Below are positions 18,361 through 26,361 of a stretch of 57,204 nt of DNA, one piece after another. Source of the DNA: Desulfobacteraceae bacterium (GTDB lineage: Bacteria > Desulfobacterota > DSM-4660 > Desulfatiglandales > Desulfatiglandaceae); the NCBI GenBank assembly GCA_030613055.1, contig JAUWMR010000024.1:1-57204 (forward strand), given 5' to 3'. A model generated the notes under the pieces. That model was not told where the DNA came from. It made no database searches and saw only the letters and a list, made by a program, of their open reading frames with translations. The translations under genes were made by a program, and so were the position numbers. Within the stretch, counting starts at the first letter, position 1. Each line of letters opens with the position of its first letter.

Positions 18361-18810
18361 ATGTCAAAAGTTATAGTTATTTATCACAGCCAGCAGTTCG
18401 GGGATACAAAGACTCTTGCGGAAGCGCTTGCAGAAGGCGTTCGAGAGGCTGGAGCGGAAGTCGAGATTATCAGCACAAACGAGCGACGCGTAACACTCGA
18501 TGAATTCCTTGCCGCCGATGGAGTAGCACTCGGGACGCCTGATTATTTCTCTTATATCGCTGGCACGATCAAGACATTTTTCGATGATATTTATCTGTGG
18601 GACAAATCGGGCGAATCTGTTAAAGGAAAACCAGCCGTGCTTTTCTTTTCCCACGGCGGTGGTGGGAGAGGGAGAGAGCCTTTTGAAGTCCTCGCAGGCA
18701 AATTTTTTGAGCAGGTGGGCGATACAGTTGAGAGCAGGAGGCCAACTGGCGACGAGGCGAAAGAACAGTGCCGTACGCTTGGCAAAGAACTTGTGAAAAA
18801 GTTGAAATAA
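18361..18810 (+). CDS. Flavodoxin-like protein
   Basis: A 149-aa flavodoxin fold: VIVIYHSQQFGDTKTLAEAL carries the phosphate-binding loop (HSQQFGDT) for FMN, with GTPDYFSYIAGTIKTFFDDI as the second flavin loop and FFSHGGGGRGREPFE as the third. It is a small electron carrier or a WrbA/NAD(P)H-quinone reductase relative. A Shine-Dalgarno GGAGAGG lies 5-6 nt before the ATG. It stands alone between two copies of the same intergenic repeat. Confidence 0.85.
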   Translation: MSKVIVIYHSQQFGDTKTLAEALAEGVREAGAEVEIISTNERRVTLDEFLAADGVALGTPDYFSYIAGTIKTFFDDIYLWDKSGESVKGKPAVLFFSHGGGGRGREPFEVLAGKFFEQVGDTVESRRPTGDEAKEQCRTLGKELVKKLK

Positions 18811-19231
18811 ATTTAAAAGTGGGGGACGTTGTTGACTATGTTGAATAACTCGCGATATCGGAGAATGAGAACATCCTTAAACAACTCAGCATGACCAGCA
18901 TCAATGGGATTGAAGATTGAATATTGAATATTGTTGATTGTTGGAACGAAGTGGAAATCCCGATGTATCGGGGAAAAACAGCAGAAAAACAGGAAAGAAA
19001 ATGTGAGGATGCAGGAAATAGGATGTATTAGGGATATGTGTTTATCAACTGTTGATATAGAGAAATGATTGAAGAATCAGTAGAAAAATGTTATTGTGAT
19101 TTTCAAAATTTATGAAGCCATATTTGATTTGTCCGGGAATTTTTCACTGAAAGTACCCCATTAATAAATGGGGGCTCAAGGGGGTTTTCCCAAACTTGAA
19201 GTGTTATATGTAAAGAAGGGAGACGGAAAAA
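18811..19231. other. Intergenic region with repeat copy B
   Basis: No gene is seen. Repeat copy B spans about 18878-19016. Near 19153-19172, CCCCATT pairs with AATGGGG as a short hairpin followed by G-rich then T-rich bases, a possible terminator of weak quality. The final 30 bases carry AGAAGGGAGA, the RBS of the antitoxin gene. Confidence 0.5.
18878..19016 (+). repeat. Dispersed intergenic repeat, copy B
   Basis: Begins TAAACAACTCAGCATGACCA, with fewer GATTGAA units than the other copies, then the same GTTGGAACGAAGTGG core, CCCGATgtATCGGG palindrome and an end GGAAAGAAAATGTGAGGAT that is shared with copy C. Confidence 0.85.
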
Positions 19232-19411
19232 ATGGAAACATTAAAGGAAGAAGCCATAAACGTAATCTCCAAAATGCCCGATTCAGCAAGTATTGATGAT
19301 ATCATGTATCGACTCTATGTGGTTGATATGGTCAGGAAGGGCAGGGAAGCTGTTCAGGGTGGAGACACAGTGTCCATTGAAGATTTAAAGAGGGAAATAG
19401 AATCATGGTAA
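19232..19411 (+). CDS. Small antitoxin of a ParE-type pair
   Basis: A 59-codon frame starts at ATG 19232, 10 nt after AAGGGAGA. The product METLKEEAINVISKMPDSAS, then DDIMYRLYVVDMVRKGREAV, has the helical make-up of short RelB/Phd-like antitoxins that precede RelE/ParE toxins. It overlaps the toxin start by 7 nt (19405-19411), a coupling typical of such operons. It is below many gene-caller size cut-offs and easy to miss. Confidence 0.8.
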   Translation: METLKEEAINVISKMPDSASIDDIMYRLYVVDMVRKGREAVQGGDTVSIEDLKREIESW

Positions 19412-19668
19412 ATTGGTCTGGGCCTGCCAAAAAGCACCTAAAGCAGATATACGACTATATTGCTCAAGACTCCAAATATTATGGACAAAATGTTGTCCGG
19501 AATATTGTAGACAGGTCTGAAACTCTTAAAGACTTTCCCAACATAGGCAGGGTTGTGCCTGAGATAGATGATCCCAATGTCAGGGAAATATTCATATATT
19601 CATATAGACTCATCTATGAAGTGAGTCCAGCCAGTGTGGATATTCTCGCAGTCGTCCATGGCAGATAG
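19405..19668 (+). CDS. ParE/RelE-family toxin
   Basis: The 87-aa product has the ParE plan: WSGPAKKHLKQIYDYIAQDS, then ETLKDFPNIGRVVPEIDDPN, then REIFIYSYRLIYEVSPASVD and ILAVVHGR. The family poisons gyrase (ParE) or cuts mRNA on the ribosome (RelE); the KDFPNIGRVVPE motif favours ParE. The start codon overlaps the antitoxin end. Length is normal and no lesion is visible, so the module may be active. Confidence 0.88.
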   Translation: MVNWSGPAKKHLKQIYDYIAQDSKYYGQNVVRNIVDRSETLKDFPNIGRVVPEIDDPNVREIFIYSYRLIYEVSPASVDILAVVHGR

Positions 19669-20114
19669 GATTTTTCTGCTGTTAATTTAGAAATGCTGAA
19701 ACAAGACAGGTAATCGATGATTGAAGTGGACAAGCGGGACAAAACGCTTTTATACGCAAAACGCTGTTAAATAACTAAAGGTTCTTCTCCCAATTAGTTG
19801 GGAGAAAGGGGTCCGGGAGCCGATAAGACTTTTACCAAACCATCAATTCTTTATAGTTTTTGAGCATTTCACTGGAATCCTTGAATCCTTGGCCCCTTGA
19901 ATCCTCTCAGAATCACCAACCATTTGGAGATGATCTTAACTAAACAACTCAACACAGCCAGCAACGTTGTGATTGAATATTGAATATTGAATATTGAAGA
20001 TTGACTATTGACGATTGTTGATTGTTGGAACGAAGTGGAAATCCCGATGTATCGGGGAAAAACAGCAGAAAAACAGGAAAGAAAATGTGAGGATATAAGG
20101 AGGAGGAGGATTAT
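19669..20114. other. Intergenic region with repeat copy C
   Basis: No gene is seen. CTTCTCCCAATTAGTTGGGAGAAG (19784-19807) is a strong hairpin (CTTCTCCCAA paired with TTGGGAGAA), a likely boundary element after the toxin gene. Repeat copy C fills 19941-20097 and runs right up to the strong RBS (GGAGGAGGAGG) of the enoyl-CoA hydratase gene, so any promoter for that gene must lie within the repeat. Confidence 0.5.
19941..20097 (+). repeat. Dispersed intergenic repeat, copy C
   Basis: The longest copy. It begins TAAACAACTCAACACAGCCA and carries four ATTGAATATTGAA-type units. The core then repeats as in copies A and B, with the CCCGATgtATCGGG palindrome at about 20043-20056. The sequence from GTTGATTGTTGGAACG to AAAACAG is nearly identical in all three copies. 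Confidence 0.85.
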
Positions 20115-20912
20115 ATGAAATCAAAGTCATCCAATGATAGTCGAATAACTATGGAGGTTAGGGGCAATGTGTTTTTGATCGGCATTAACCGCCCGGACAA
20201 GCTGAACGCCTTTGATATTGGAATGCTCCACGGGCTTTCGGCCGCATACACAGAACTTGAGAACACTGCTGATCTAAGGTGCGGTGTCCTCTTTGCCTAT
20301 GGTAATGATTTTACGGCAGGTCTTGATCTGGCAAATGTTATGCCGGTGTTCCAGAGGGAAAGGAGTATTGTGCCTGAAGGCGGGATAGATCCCTGGGGCG
20401 TATTTGGCCCAATGGTTTCCAAGCCTGTGGTCTGTGCGGTTCATGGCCGGTGTTTGACCCTGGGAATTGAGCTGATGCTGGCAAGTGATATCCGTATTGC
20501 ATCGCGGGACGCCACATTTGCCCAGATTGAAATCAAACGGGGGATATTCCCTTTTGGCGGTGCTACCATACGCATGCCTTTTGTGGCCGGTTGGGGGAAT
20601 GCCATGAGATATCTGCTTACCGGTGATACATTTGATGCCGAAGAAGCCTTGAGGATCGGAATCGTCCAGGAGGTTGTAGAGCCAGGCCGCCAGTTGGATC
20701 GTGCTATTGAAATCGCGGAAGTAATCGCGGCGCAGGCACCTCTGGGTGTCCGGGCAACGATTGAATCGTCACGCACGGCCATGTCAGCCGGCCCTGACGC
20801 GGCAATAAAAGCCCTGCTACCGAAGATAATGGAGTTAATTAAGACCGGAGATGCCCAAGAGGGCGTTCAATCCTTTATAGAGCGTCGGACTGCGAAATTT
20901 AAAGGCAAGTAA
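20115..20912 (+). CDS. Enoyl-CoA hydratase/isomerase (crotonase) family
   Basis: A 265-aa crotonase-fold protein: LIGINRPDKLNAFDIGMLHG at the start, the oxyanion-hole segment GNDFTAGLDLANV, and GRCLTLGIELMLASDIRIAS for the second oxyanion/active-site helix. The typical catalytic Glu positions of hydratases are replaced in part (E at the MLASDIR region only), so the exact reaction (hydratase, isomerase, other) cannot be fixed. A strong RBS (GGAGGAGG) precedes the ATG. It may serve the same acyl-CoA catabolism as the ligase/dehydrogenase operon at 31-40 kb. Confidence 0.88.
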   Translation: MKSKSSNDSRITMEVRGNVFLIGINRPDKLNAFDIGMLHGLSAAYTELENTADLRCGVLFAYGNDFTAGLDLANVMPVFQRERSIVPEGGIDPWGVFGPMVSKPVVCAVHGRCLTLGIELMLASDIRIASRDATFAQIEIKRGIFPFGGATIRMPFVAGWGNAMRYLLTGDTFDAEEALRIGIVQEVVEPGRQLDRAIEIAEVIAAQAPLGVRATIESSRTAMSAGPDAAIKALLPKIMELIKTGDAQEGVQSFIERRTAKFKGK

Positions 20913-21112
20913 ATTTCAGGGAAGATTGATCTGAGTTCAGGAATTGAAATAAAAGGCAGTTACGAGTGACGAGTAACGAGGGACGATTGAAGAAAGGATT
21001 CCATTCCCGGTAGGTGTAGTTTTATTATCCATGTCCCGATTCTGACGTCGGATACCTTGCACATGAAAACACAATAGGTTATGGTGGCCGAAATTTGCTT
21101 AAGGAGAAAACA

Positions 21113-21838
21113 ATGAAACAGGTTTCAGAAGGCGTCTATTTTATTCCTGGCCAGGATGAGCTTATCCCTGACTCCCATGTGTATGTGATAGGAAAGCCCG
21201 ACTCCGGTGATCTAAGCGTGATTGATGCCGGTTTAATGGGAAAAGGCCAATACAAAATCCAGTCAATATTAAATTTTGGAATTGATCTTAAAGACATTAA
21301 AAGGGTGATTATGACCCACACGCACTTAGATCATATTGGCTGTCTGGAGGAAATCTTAGGAGAGATCCCCCATGCGGAGCTCTGGGTGCATACCAAAGAG
21401 GCCGTCCCCCTTGAGGAGGGTGATGAAAAAATCGTTTACGGTATGGATATGTTCCAGGGCATGTGCCAGGCCCAGTACGGTATTAAGCCGGGCGCTTTCA
21501 AATTCAAGGTGGATAGAAAGCTTGAGGGCGATGAAACCCTTGAAATAGGCGGTATAACCTGGGAGGTCATCCATGTGCCCGGTCATTCAGGGGGAAGCAT
21601 TGCCCTTTATGACCGTGCGGAAAAGATACTCATTCCCGGGGACGTGGTGTATTCCGATTACGCTATTGGACGGTTCGATCTTTTTGGTGCGAGCGGTGCG
21701 CAGCACAGGGAATCCCTTTTTTCGTTGGCAGAACTGGATGTGGATGTCCTGCTGCCGGGCCACAACAGTATTGTGGAGCGCGTCTCACCGGGTTATATTT
21801 TAGAGACGGCCAGGCAATGGGAACCGTATCTGAGTTAA
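21113..21838 (+). CDS. MBL-fold metallo-hydrolase
   Basis: The product is a 241-aa metallo-beta-lactamase-fold hydrolase (glyoxalase II/RNase Z-like superfamily). The signature THTHLDHIG gives the HxHxDH zinc motif; HVPGHSGGS supplies the next His, GDVVYSD the bridging Asp and LLPGHNS the last His, so the binuclear site is complete. I start it at ATG 21113 with AAGGAG 8 nt upstream; an upstream TTG (21095) is less likely. Substrate is unknown. The 200 bp before it contain a TTACGAGTGACGAGTAACGA tract related to CRISPR spacer 19. Confidence 0.88.
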   Translation: MKQVSEGVYFIPGQDELIPDSHVYVIGKPDSGDLSVIDAGLMGKGQYKIQSILNFGIDLKDIKRVIMTHTHLDHIGCLEEILGEIPHAELWVHTKEAVPLEEGDEKIVYGMDMFQGMCQAQYGIKPGAFKFKVDRKLEGDETLEIGGITWEVIHVPGHSGGSIALYDRAEKILIPGDVVYSDYAIGRFDLFGASGAQHRESLFSLAELDVDVLLPGHNSIVERVSPGYILETARQWEPYLS

Positions 21839-21910
21839 TAATAACCTGAACAGTATAACGGATAAGGTATGGTAGCTTTCAATGGGTGAAGGGCTGAATC
21901 ACAGATAAGG

Positions 21911-22033
21911 ACTAAGTGCTGAGGACTGAGGACTAAGCCTGCCCGCCGTCCTGCCCCGATAGCGGGATCTACGCTTTACTCCGACAGGCGGGGGCTAAGC
22001 TTTTTTCTCAGTCCTCAGTCCTGATACCTTCTA
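21911..22033. repeat. Palindromic intergenic element
   Basis: An inverted-repeat element: the left arm GTGCTGAGGACTGAGGACTA is mirrored by the right arm CTCAGTCCTCAGTCCTGA, with CTAAGCctgcccgcc answering ggcggggGCTTAG-type bases inside. The centre holds CCCCGATAGCGGG. It has the form of a nonautonomous mobile palindrome (MITE/REP-like). It sits between the MBL hydrolase and glycerate kinase genes and may also serve as a terminator (run CTTTTTT at 21999-22006). Confidence 0.6.
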
Positions 22034-22136
22034 CCTTCAGTCTAAACACCTTCAGGCTGACTGCGTGAGTAGTCACGGGACGTTAAGTGACGTTTTAGAA
22101 TGGGGGTTGCTGGTTTTTTAGTGTGGCAGGTACGTA

Positions 22137-23489
22137 ATGGATGAAGGGCTTTTAAAACAGATGCGTTTTGAGGCAGAGGAGATATTCAGGTGTTCTCTTG
22201 AGGCCGTGGATCCCTATGAGGCTGTGAAGCGTTTTGTGCGGGTTCAAGGCGACAGGTTGATTTTAGGCACTAAAGACCGGCCACCGGTCGAGCTTGATTT
22301 GACAAAGTTCAGGCGAATCTCCCTTGTGGGTGGCGGAAAGGCCACAGCACCCATGGCCAGGGCCATGGAAGATCTTCTCGGGAACAGGATTCATAAAGGG
22401 GTGATCGTAGTCAAATACGGTTTCACTGAAAAGCTGCTTCTTACGGATATTATCGAGGCAGGACATCCTCTCCCGGACACAAATGGAGTAAAAGGGACAG
22501 AAAAAATCCTCGATTTCCTTAAAGGCGCGGGTGAAGATGATCTGATTTTTTCCCTGATATCCGGGGGCGGCTCAGCCCTGCTTCCGTATCCTGCCGGAAA
22601 AATTACCCTTGAAGAAAAGCAGGAACTCACGCTCAGTTTATTAGAGTGCGGAGCCGGTATTGATGAAATCAATGCGGTAAGGAAACACATCTCGTCATCC
22701 AAGGGAGGACAGATGGCAAGAGCGGCCTATCCTGCCACCATAATAAACCTGATGCTGTCTGATGTGGTGGGAGATAAGATGGACGTTATTGCATCAGGCC
22801 CTTTTGTGCCTGACAGCTCAACATTCAAGGATGTCATGGAGATCCTTGAAAAATATGATTTAAACGATATTCCCCGTGTAATCCGTGAGCACATAAAGGC
22901 TGGTCTCGAAGGACAAATCCCCGAAACTCCAAAGGCCGATGATTCCATATTTGACCGGATCAATAATTTTGTCATAGGGAGTAATATAATTGCCCTGGAA
23001 GCTGCAAGGGAAAAGGCGGAGCAGGTAGGATACAAGGCCCTGATTCTCTCCTCTATGGTGGAAGGTGAAACCAGGGAGGTGGCGCGTGTTCACAGTGCGA
23101 TTGCAAAAGAGATCGCAAGGACGGGTCTGCCCGTTTCTCCGCCTGCCTGTATTATTTCCGGAGGCGAAACCACGGTGACCATTCGCGGCAAGGGTTTTGG
23201 CGGCAGAAATCAGGAATTTTGCCTTGCCGCGGCACTTGATTTAGCCGGGCTTCCATCTCGTGTGGTTGTGCTCAGCGGAGGGACAGACGGAAACGACGGT
23301 CCAACGGACGCGGCCGGGGCAATAGTTGATCCTGATACTGTGAGCCGGGGGGAAGCGCTTGGTATGAAGGCAATTGAATTCCTTGATAATAACGATGCCT
23401 ACCACTACTTCGAAAGGACGAACGACCTTTTGATGACAGGACCTACCAATACGAATGTGATGGATGTCAGACTTGTGTTAGTGCGGTAA
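22137..23489 (+). CDS. Glycerate 2-kinase (GckA/TtuD, MOFRL family)
   Basis: The 450-aa protein has the DUF4147 N-terminal domain (RISLVGGGKATAPMARAMED, GHPLPDTNGV, LISGGGSALLPYP) and the C-terminal MOFRL domain (CIISGGETTVTIRGKGFGGR, LSGGTDGNDGPTDAAGAIVD). It phosphorylates D-glycerate to 2-phosphoglycerate. Family length and motifs are complete. It lies next to a minus-strand cluster for glycosylglycerate synthesis, so it may recycle glycerate released from that osmolyte, which is an inference from position. Confidence 0.92.
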   Translation: MDEGLLKQMRFEAEEIFRCSLEAVDPYEAVKRFVRVQGDRLILGTKDRPPVELDLTKFRRISLVGGGKATAPMARAMEDLLGNRIHKGVIVVKYGFTEKLLLTDIIEAGHPLPDTNGVKGTEKILDFLKGAGEDDLIFSLISGGGSALLPYPAGKITLEEKQELTLSLLECGAGIDEINAVRKHISSSKGGQMARAAYPATIINLMLSDVVGDKMDVIASGPFVPDSSTFKDVMEILEKYDLNDIPRVIREHIKAGLEGQIPETPKADDSIFDRINNFVIGSNIIALEAAREKAEQVGYKALILSSMVEGETREVARVHSAIAKEIARTGLPVSPPACIISGGETTVTIRGKGFGGRNQEFCLAAALDLAGLPSRVVVLSGGTDGNDGPTDAAGAIVDPDTVSRGEALGMKAIEFLDNNDAYHYFERTNDLLMTGPTNTNVMDVRLVLVR

Positions 23490-23528
23490 AACGGTCTGCC
23501 GGTGATACGGGCTGTAATAGAAAGATTT

Positions 23529-23880
23529 AGACAGGATAACCCCGCGTTTCGCGGGGCAGGCATAGATTAACTTGATTTTTTTGAATTCCTGTAAATCCTT
23601 AAGATATCCTGATAGACCGTTCCTTGCTTTATGTGTAATTGCTTGGGTTAAACCCTTCTATTAATCTGGTTTAACTCGCTCTCCCCATTGATCGGAAGTT
23701 ATTTTAAATATTCATTTCATATTTAAGAAAGGCGCAAAGAGATTATATCAAACTCCTTATTCGGGGTTTATCTATAAGGTATATTACCAGGATATTTTAT
23801 TTGATTTACAGGATTATTACAATAAGGGCTTGTTTGTGACATAATAAAAATAGATTCCTGTTTATCCTGTTATCCTGTCT
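23529..23880. repeat. TIR-bounded repeat element, longer copy
   Basis: The ends are AGACAGGATAAC (23529-23540) and its inverse GTTATCCTGTCT (23869-23880). Next to the left end is CCCCGCGTTTCGCGGGG, a perfect hairpin. The last ~70 bp (ACAGGATTATTACAATAAGG through AATAGATTCCTGTTTATC) recur in the copy at 52045-52146. No coding frame is present. It fills most of the 424-bp gap between glycerate kinase and the convergent glycosyltransferase. Confidence 0.7.
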
Positions 23881-23913
23881 AAAAAAGAGATGCCTGAGTA
23901 ATAACGATTATTT

Positions 23914-25176
23914 TTAGTAAATAGCATTGATTTGGGCCCCGTGGCTCAGTCCTGTTTTTTTCCAGCGCTGAATCAGGTATGGCTTGGTCATTTCAAAGGT
24001 CGCGCAATCATCCTCTATGGCCTCTTCGGCCTGTTTGATGGACATGTCTTTGGTTTTTTTCACAAAAGAGAGCGTTCTTCCGAAATACAGGGGAATAAGG
24101 GCCTCCATCATCAGATCCCTGTCCTCGGGGGCATCTCGGTAGGAAACAGCCACATCAAAAAGGATCCTCGCCCAGAGGTCGGTTGGAAAATTAAATACAT
24201 TCTCCTTCATTTCCCTGATTTCTAAAAGCTTCATATGCACGTATTGTGTCAGGACCTGCTTCCAGATGTCACTGTATTGTTCAAAGCCGTCGTGGAATTT
24301 ATCCAGCAAATTTTTTGTATTTACTTCCACTTCGGGGGGCATTTCAGTTTCTCCCAAACCGAAGCCATAAATAGCCGTGGGCCTGCTGTATTTGACCCTG
24401 GTCCAGAACGAATCAAAAGGGCTCATCATTGAAAAAATGGTGCCCACTACCTGCCTGAACATGGGGCCTAAATGGGCGCCGGGGTCCTTGGTTCTGTGGA
24501 TTTTAGGCCGTCCCATAAACGATTGACATACCCTGACCTTCTGGTTAATAGCCAGAGTGGTCATCCAGATATCTATCCCGAAATTGGCCACTGATTCGTC
24601 CCATGACTTGCTATCAAGATAGACGCTTGCAAGCTTTCCGCTGAAACCGAAGTCCCCGCCAATTGGCTGCCTGGTCCTCCTGCCGTATAATGCCCTTGTC
24701 ATGGGGTAAGCGATACCGTTTGTTATTGTACCGTCATATTTATGCCTGACATACAGGGGGGCTACATAGGAAAATCCCTCAAAGAGTGGTTCGCCTAAGT
24801 GCTTTATCCACTCGGGTGTAATACTTTTCAGGTCCGCGTCCACGACCACGACTGCCTTTGCCTTAAGATCAACCACCTTCTGAAAGAGATTCATGAAATT
24901 ATTGCCCTTGCCTTTTATCCCGGGCGGAGTAGAGAGATAGATCTTTGGCGTTATTGTTGGGGTGTCAAGAAAGACCTGTTTTGTGTCATCGGGAGAGTTG
25001 TTGTCACAATTGATAATAACGGCTGATCTATTATTGAAGTATTTAATAAGGCCCTGATCTGCCTGCGATATGGGATAGGCGATAGAATCTGCTTCATTAT
25101 AGGAAGGTATGCAGACCACTATTTCAACCTTTTTGATTTTTGCGGGGTTTACCTCGGTTTCAAAGCTGCCCGACAT
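23914..25176 (-). CDS. Family-2-fold glycosyltransferase (glucosyl-/mannosylglycerate synthase-like)
   Basis: A 420-aa GT-A glycosyltransferase: VEIVVCIPSYNEADSIAYPI is the nucleotide-binding start and D113-A-D115 (VVDADLKS) the metal-binding DxD. The PGIKGKGNNF and YVAPLYVRHKYDGTITNGIA segments, with PIGGDFGFSGKLA and FGIDIWMTT, resemble mannosylglycerate synthase (GT78) and its bacterial relatives. RBS GAGGAGG lies 7 nt before the ATG. It overlaps the phosphatase gene by 17 nt. With the neighbouring phosphatase and gpgS-like genes it likely makes a glycosylated glycerate; which sugar is transferred cannot be read from sequence. Confidence 0.78.
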   Translation of the reverse strand: MSGSFETEVNPAKIKKVEIVVCIPSYNEADSIAYPISQADQGLIKYFNNRSAVIINCDNNSPDDTKQVFLDTPTITPKIYLSTPPGIKGKGNNFMNLFQKVVDLKAKAVVVVDADLKSITPEWIKHLGEPLFEGFSYVAPLYVRHKYDGTITNGIAYPMTRALYGRRTRQPIGGDFGFSGKLASVYLDSKSWDESVANFGIDIWMTTLAINQKVRVCQSFMGRPKIHRTKDPGAHLGPMFRQVVGTIFSMMSPFDSFWTRVKYSRPTAIYGFGLGETEMPPEVEVNTKNLLDKFHDGFEQYSDIWKQVLTQYVHMKLLEIREMKENVFNFPTDLWARILFDVAVSYRDAPEDRDLMMEALIPLYFGRTLSFVKKTKDMSIKQAEEAIEDDCATFEMTKPYLIQRWKKTGLSHGAQINAIY

Positions 25177-26002
25177 TGCCAGCCTCCTCTTTTTCCCTGA
25201 GTATTTCCAGAACGATTGTATTCCAGCCTCCCGGGCCCGGTTTGGGGCTAACCCGGAGCCGGGGAACTTTTACAATAAATGCTGAATAATCCTTTTGTGC
25301 GCCAACAAGGACAGCGTGGTCAGCGCGTTCAAGCATGGGATAGTCGTTCGGGCTGTCACCGAGCGCAACGGTGACCACCTTTTTATGTAAATTTTTATAC
25401 CAGGATACGACGCGCTCCATGGCCTGCCCCTTGTCGTTCATGCCCTGAAGATGAAAGAACCGGCCCCCTTCAGTTACGGTCAATCCCCTGCGTGCCGCCG
25501 CTTCATAGAGCCCTTTTCTGTCAAAAGACCCATTATCCGCAACAATAAAGGGTTCGTCATACTCCCGCATTGAGGCTAATCTCGATGCCTCGTCATCAAG
25601 ACCGGTCAGACGTGATATGTCTTTAATGCTCATATCCGAAAAGCCTTTAATGTCGCAGCCCAATTCATCTCGAATTTCGTTAAGCCCTTTGACCAGTTGT
25701 GGGTATGGCAGGCCAAGGGACCACCTCCACATGCCTTTATCAAAGGTTGCCTCAGGTGGCGGGTCATTAAGGCTTTTGCCCGGAAAAAAAATCCCTCCGC
25801 CGTTTTCAGTGATAAACGGGGAGGAGATAGACAGCCTGCGGCGCAGATGGTCCATTTCCGCCCTGGTTTTGCTGGAAACAAGAATAACAGGGACATGAAG
25901 ATCCCTGCACATATTAAGGGCGGGCATTGCCTCTTCCCATTCATATGTGTCGTGATCAAGCAAGGTGCCGTCTAAGTCAGTAAAAATTATATAATAGTCC
26001 AC
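25160..26002 (-). CDS. mpgP: HAD phosphatase, mannosyl-/glucosyl-3-phosphoglycerate phosphatase type
   Basis: The 280-aa HAD (Cof-type, MPGP) phosphatase starts at GTG 26002 with FTDLDGTLLD (nucleophile D9, acid D11); VSSKTRAEM is motif II and ALGDSPNDYPML motif IV. The NGGGIFFP stretch is typical of the MPGP group. It would dephosphorylate a glycosyl-3-phosphoglycerate to the free osmolyte. It is followed, with a 17-nt overlap, by a second glycosyltransferase and preceded at 359 bp by the gpgS-like gene, in the order synthase, phosphatase, transferase. Confidence 0.82.
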   Translation of the reverse strand: MDYYIIFTDLDGTLLDHDTYEWEEAMPALNMCRDLHVPVILVSSKTRAEMDHLRRRLSISSPFITENGGGIFFPGKSLNDPPPEATFDKGMWRWSLGLPYPQLVKGLNEIRDELGCDIKGFSDMSIKDISRLTGLDDEASRLASMREYDEPFIVADNGSFDRKGLYEAAARRGLTVTEGGRFFHLQGMNDKGQAMERVVSWYKNLHKKVVTVALGDSPNDYPMLERADHAVLVGAQKDYSAFIVKVPRLRVSPKPGPGGWNTIVLEILREKEEAGNVGQL

Positions 26003-26361
26003 CCGTTAAAAAGACCTTTAGACATGATTACAGGATATTCATGATTAAAACCATTAAAACTCATCCTGTTGATCTTCATCTAAATCCCTTGCTTTACGTT
26101 TGATTTCAATTTTCCGTTCACCAAAACCTGTTCCTGACAGAGCCTGATCCTGAAATGATCAGGAGTTCAGGAATCAATAAATAAACCTGTAGCTGAACTA
26201 TTACCGTGTTTTTGTTAAAGGTGGTTTTCTTGACAGTCTTGTAAAAAGTCCAATTTACCGTCACTCCCGCGAAGGCGGGAGTCCAAAATTGCCTAAAATG
26301 ACTGGATTCCCGCCTCCGCGGGAATGACAAAAAAAGACAGATAAAGACTTTTTATTATCTT
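26003..26361. other. Gap inside the glycosylglycerate cluster
   Basis: No gene is seen. Apart from the REP-like element at 26260-26328 there is only AT-rich sequence, with TTGACAGTCTTG at about 26229. The distance suggests the phosphatase and second transferase may have their own promoter, but no convincing minus-strand -35/-10 pair is evident. Confidence 0.4.
26260..26328. repeat. REP-like palindrome (GTCATTCCCGC type)
   Basis: Two inverted 24-26-bp arms, GTCACTCCCGCGAAGGCGGG and CCCGCCTCCGCGGGAATGAC, flank about 18 bp. Each arm is itself a small palindrome. This is the very common bacterial intergenic element that translates as SFPRRRESS/TPAFAGVT. A half-arm (CCCGCCTTCGCGGGACTCGC) also occurs near 56940. 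Confidence 0.85.
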
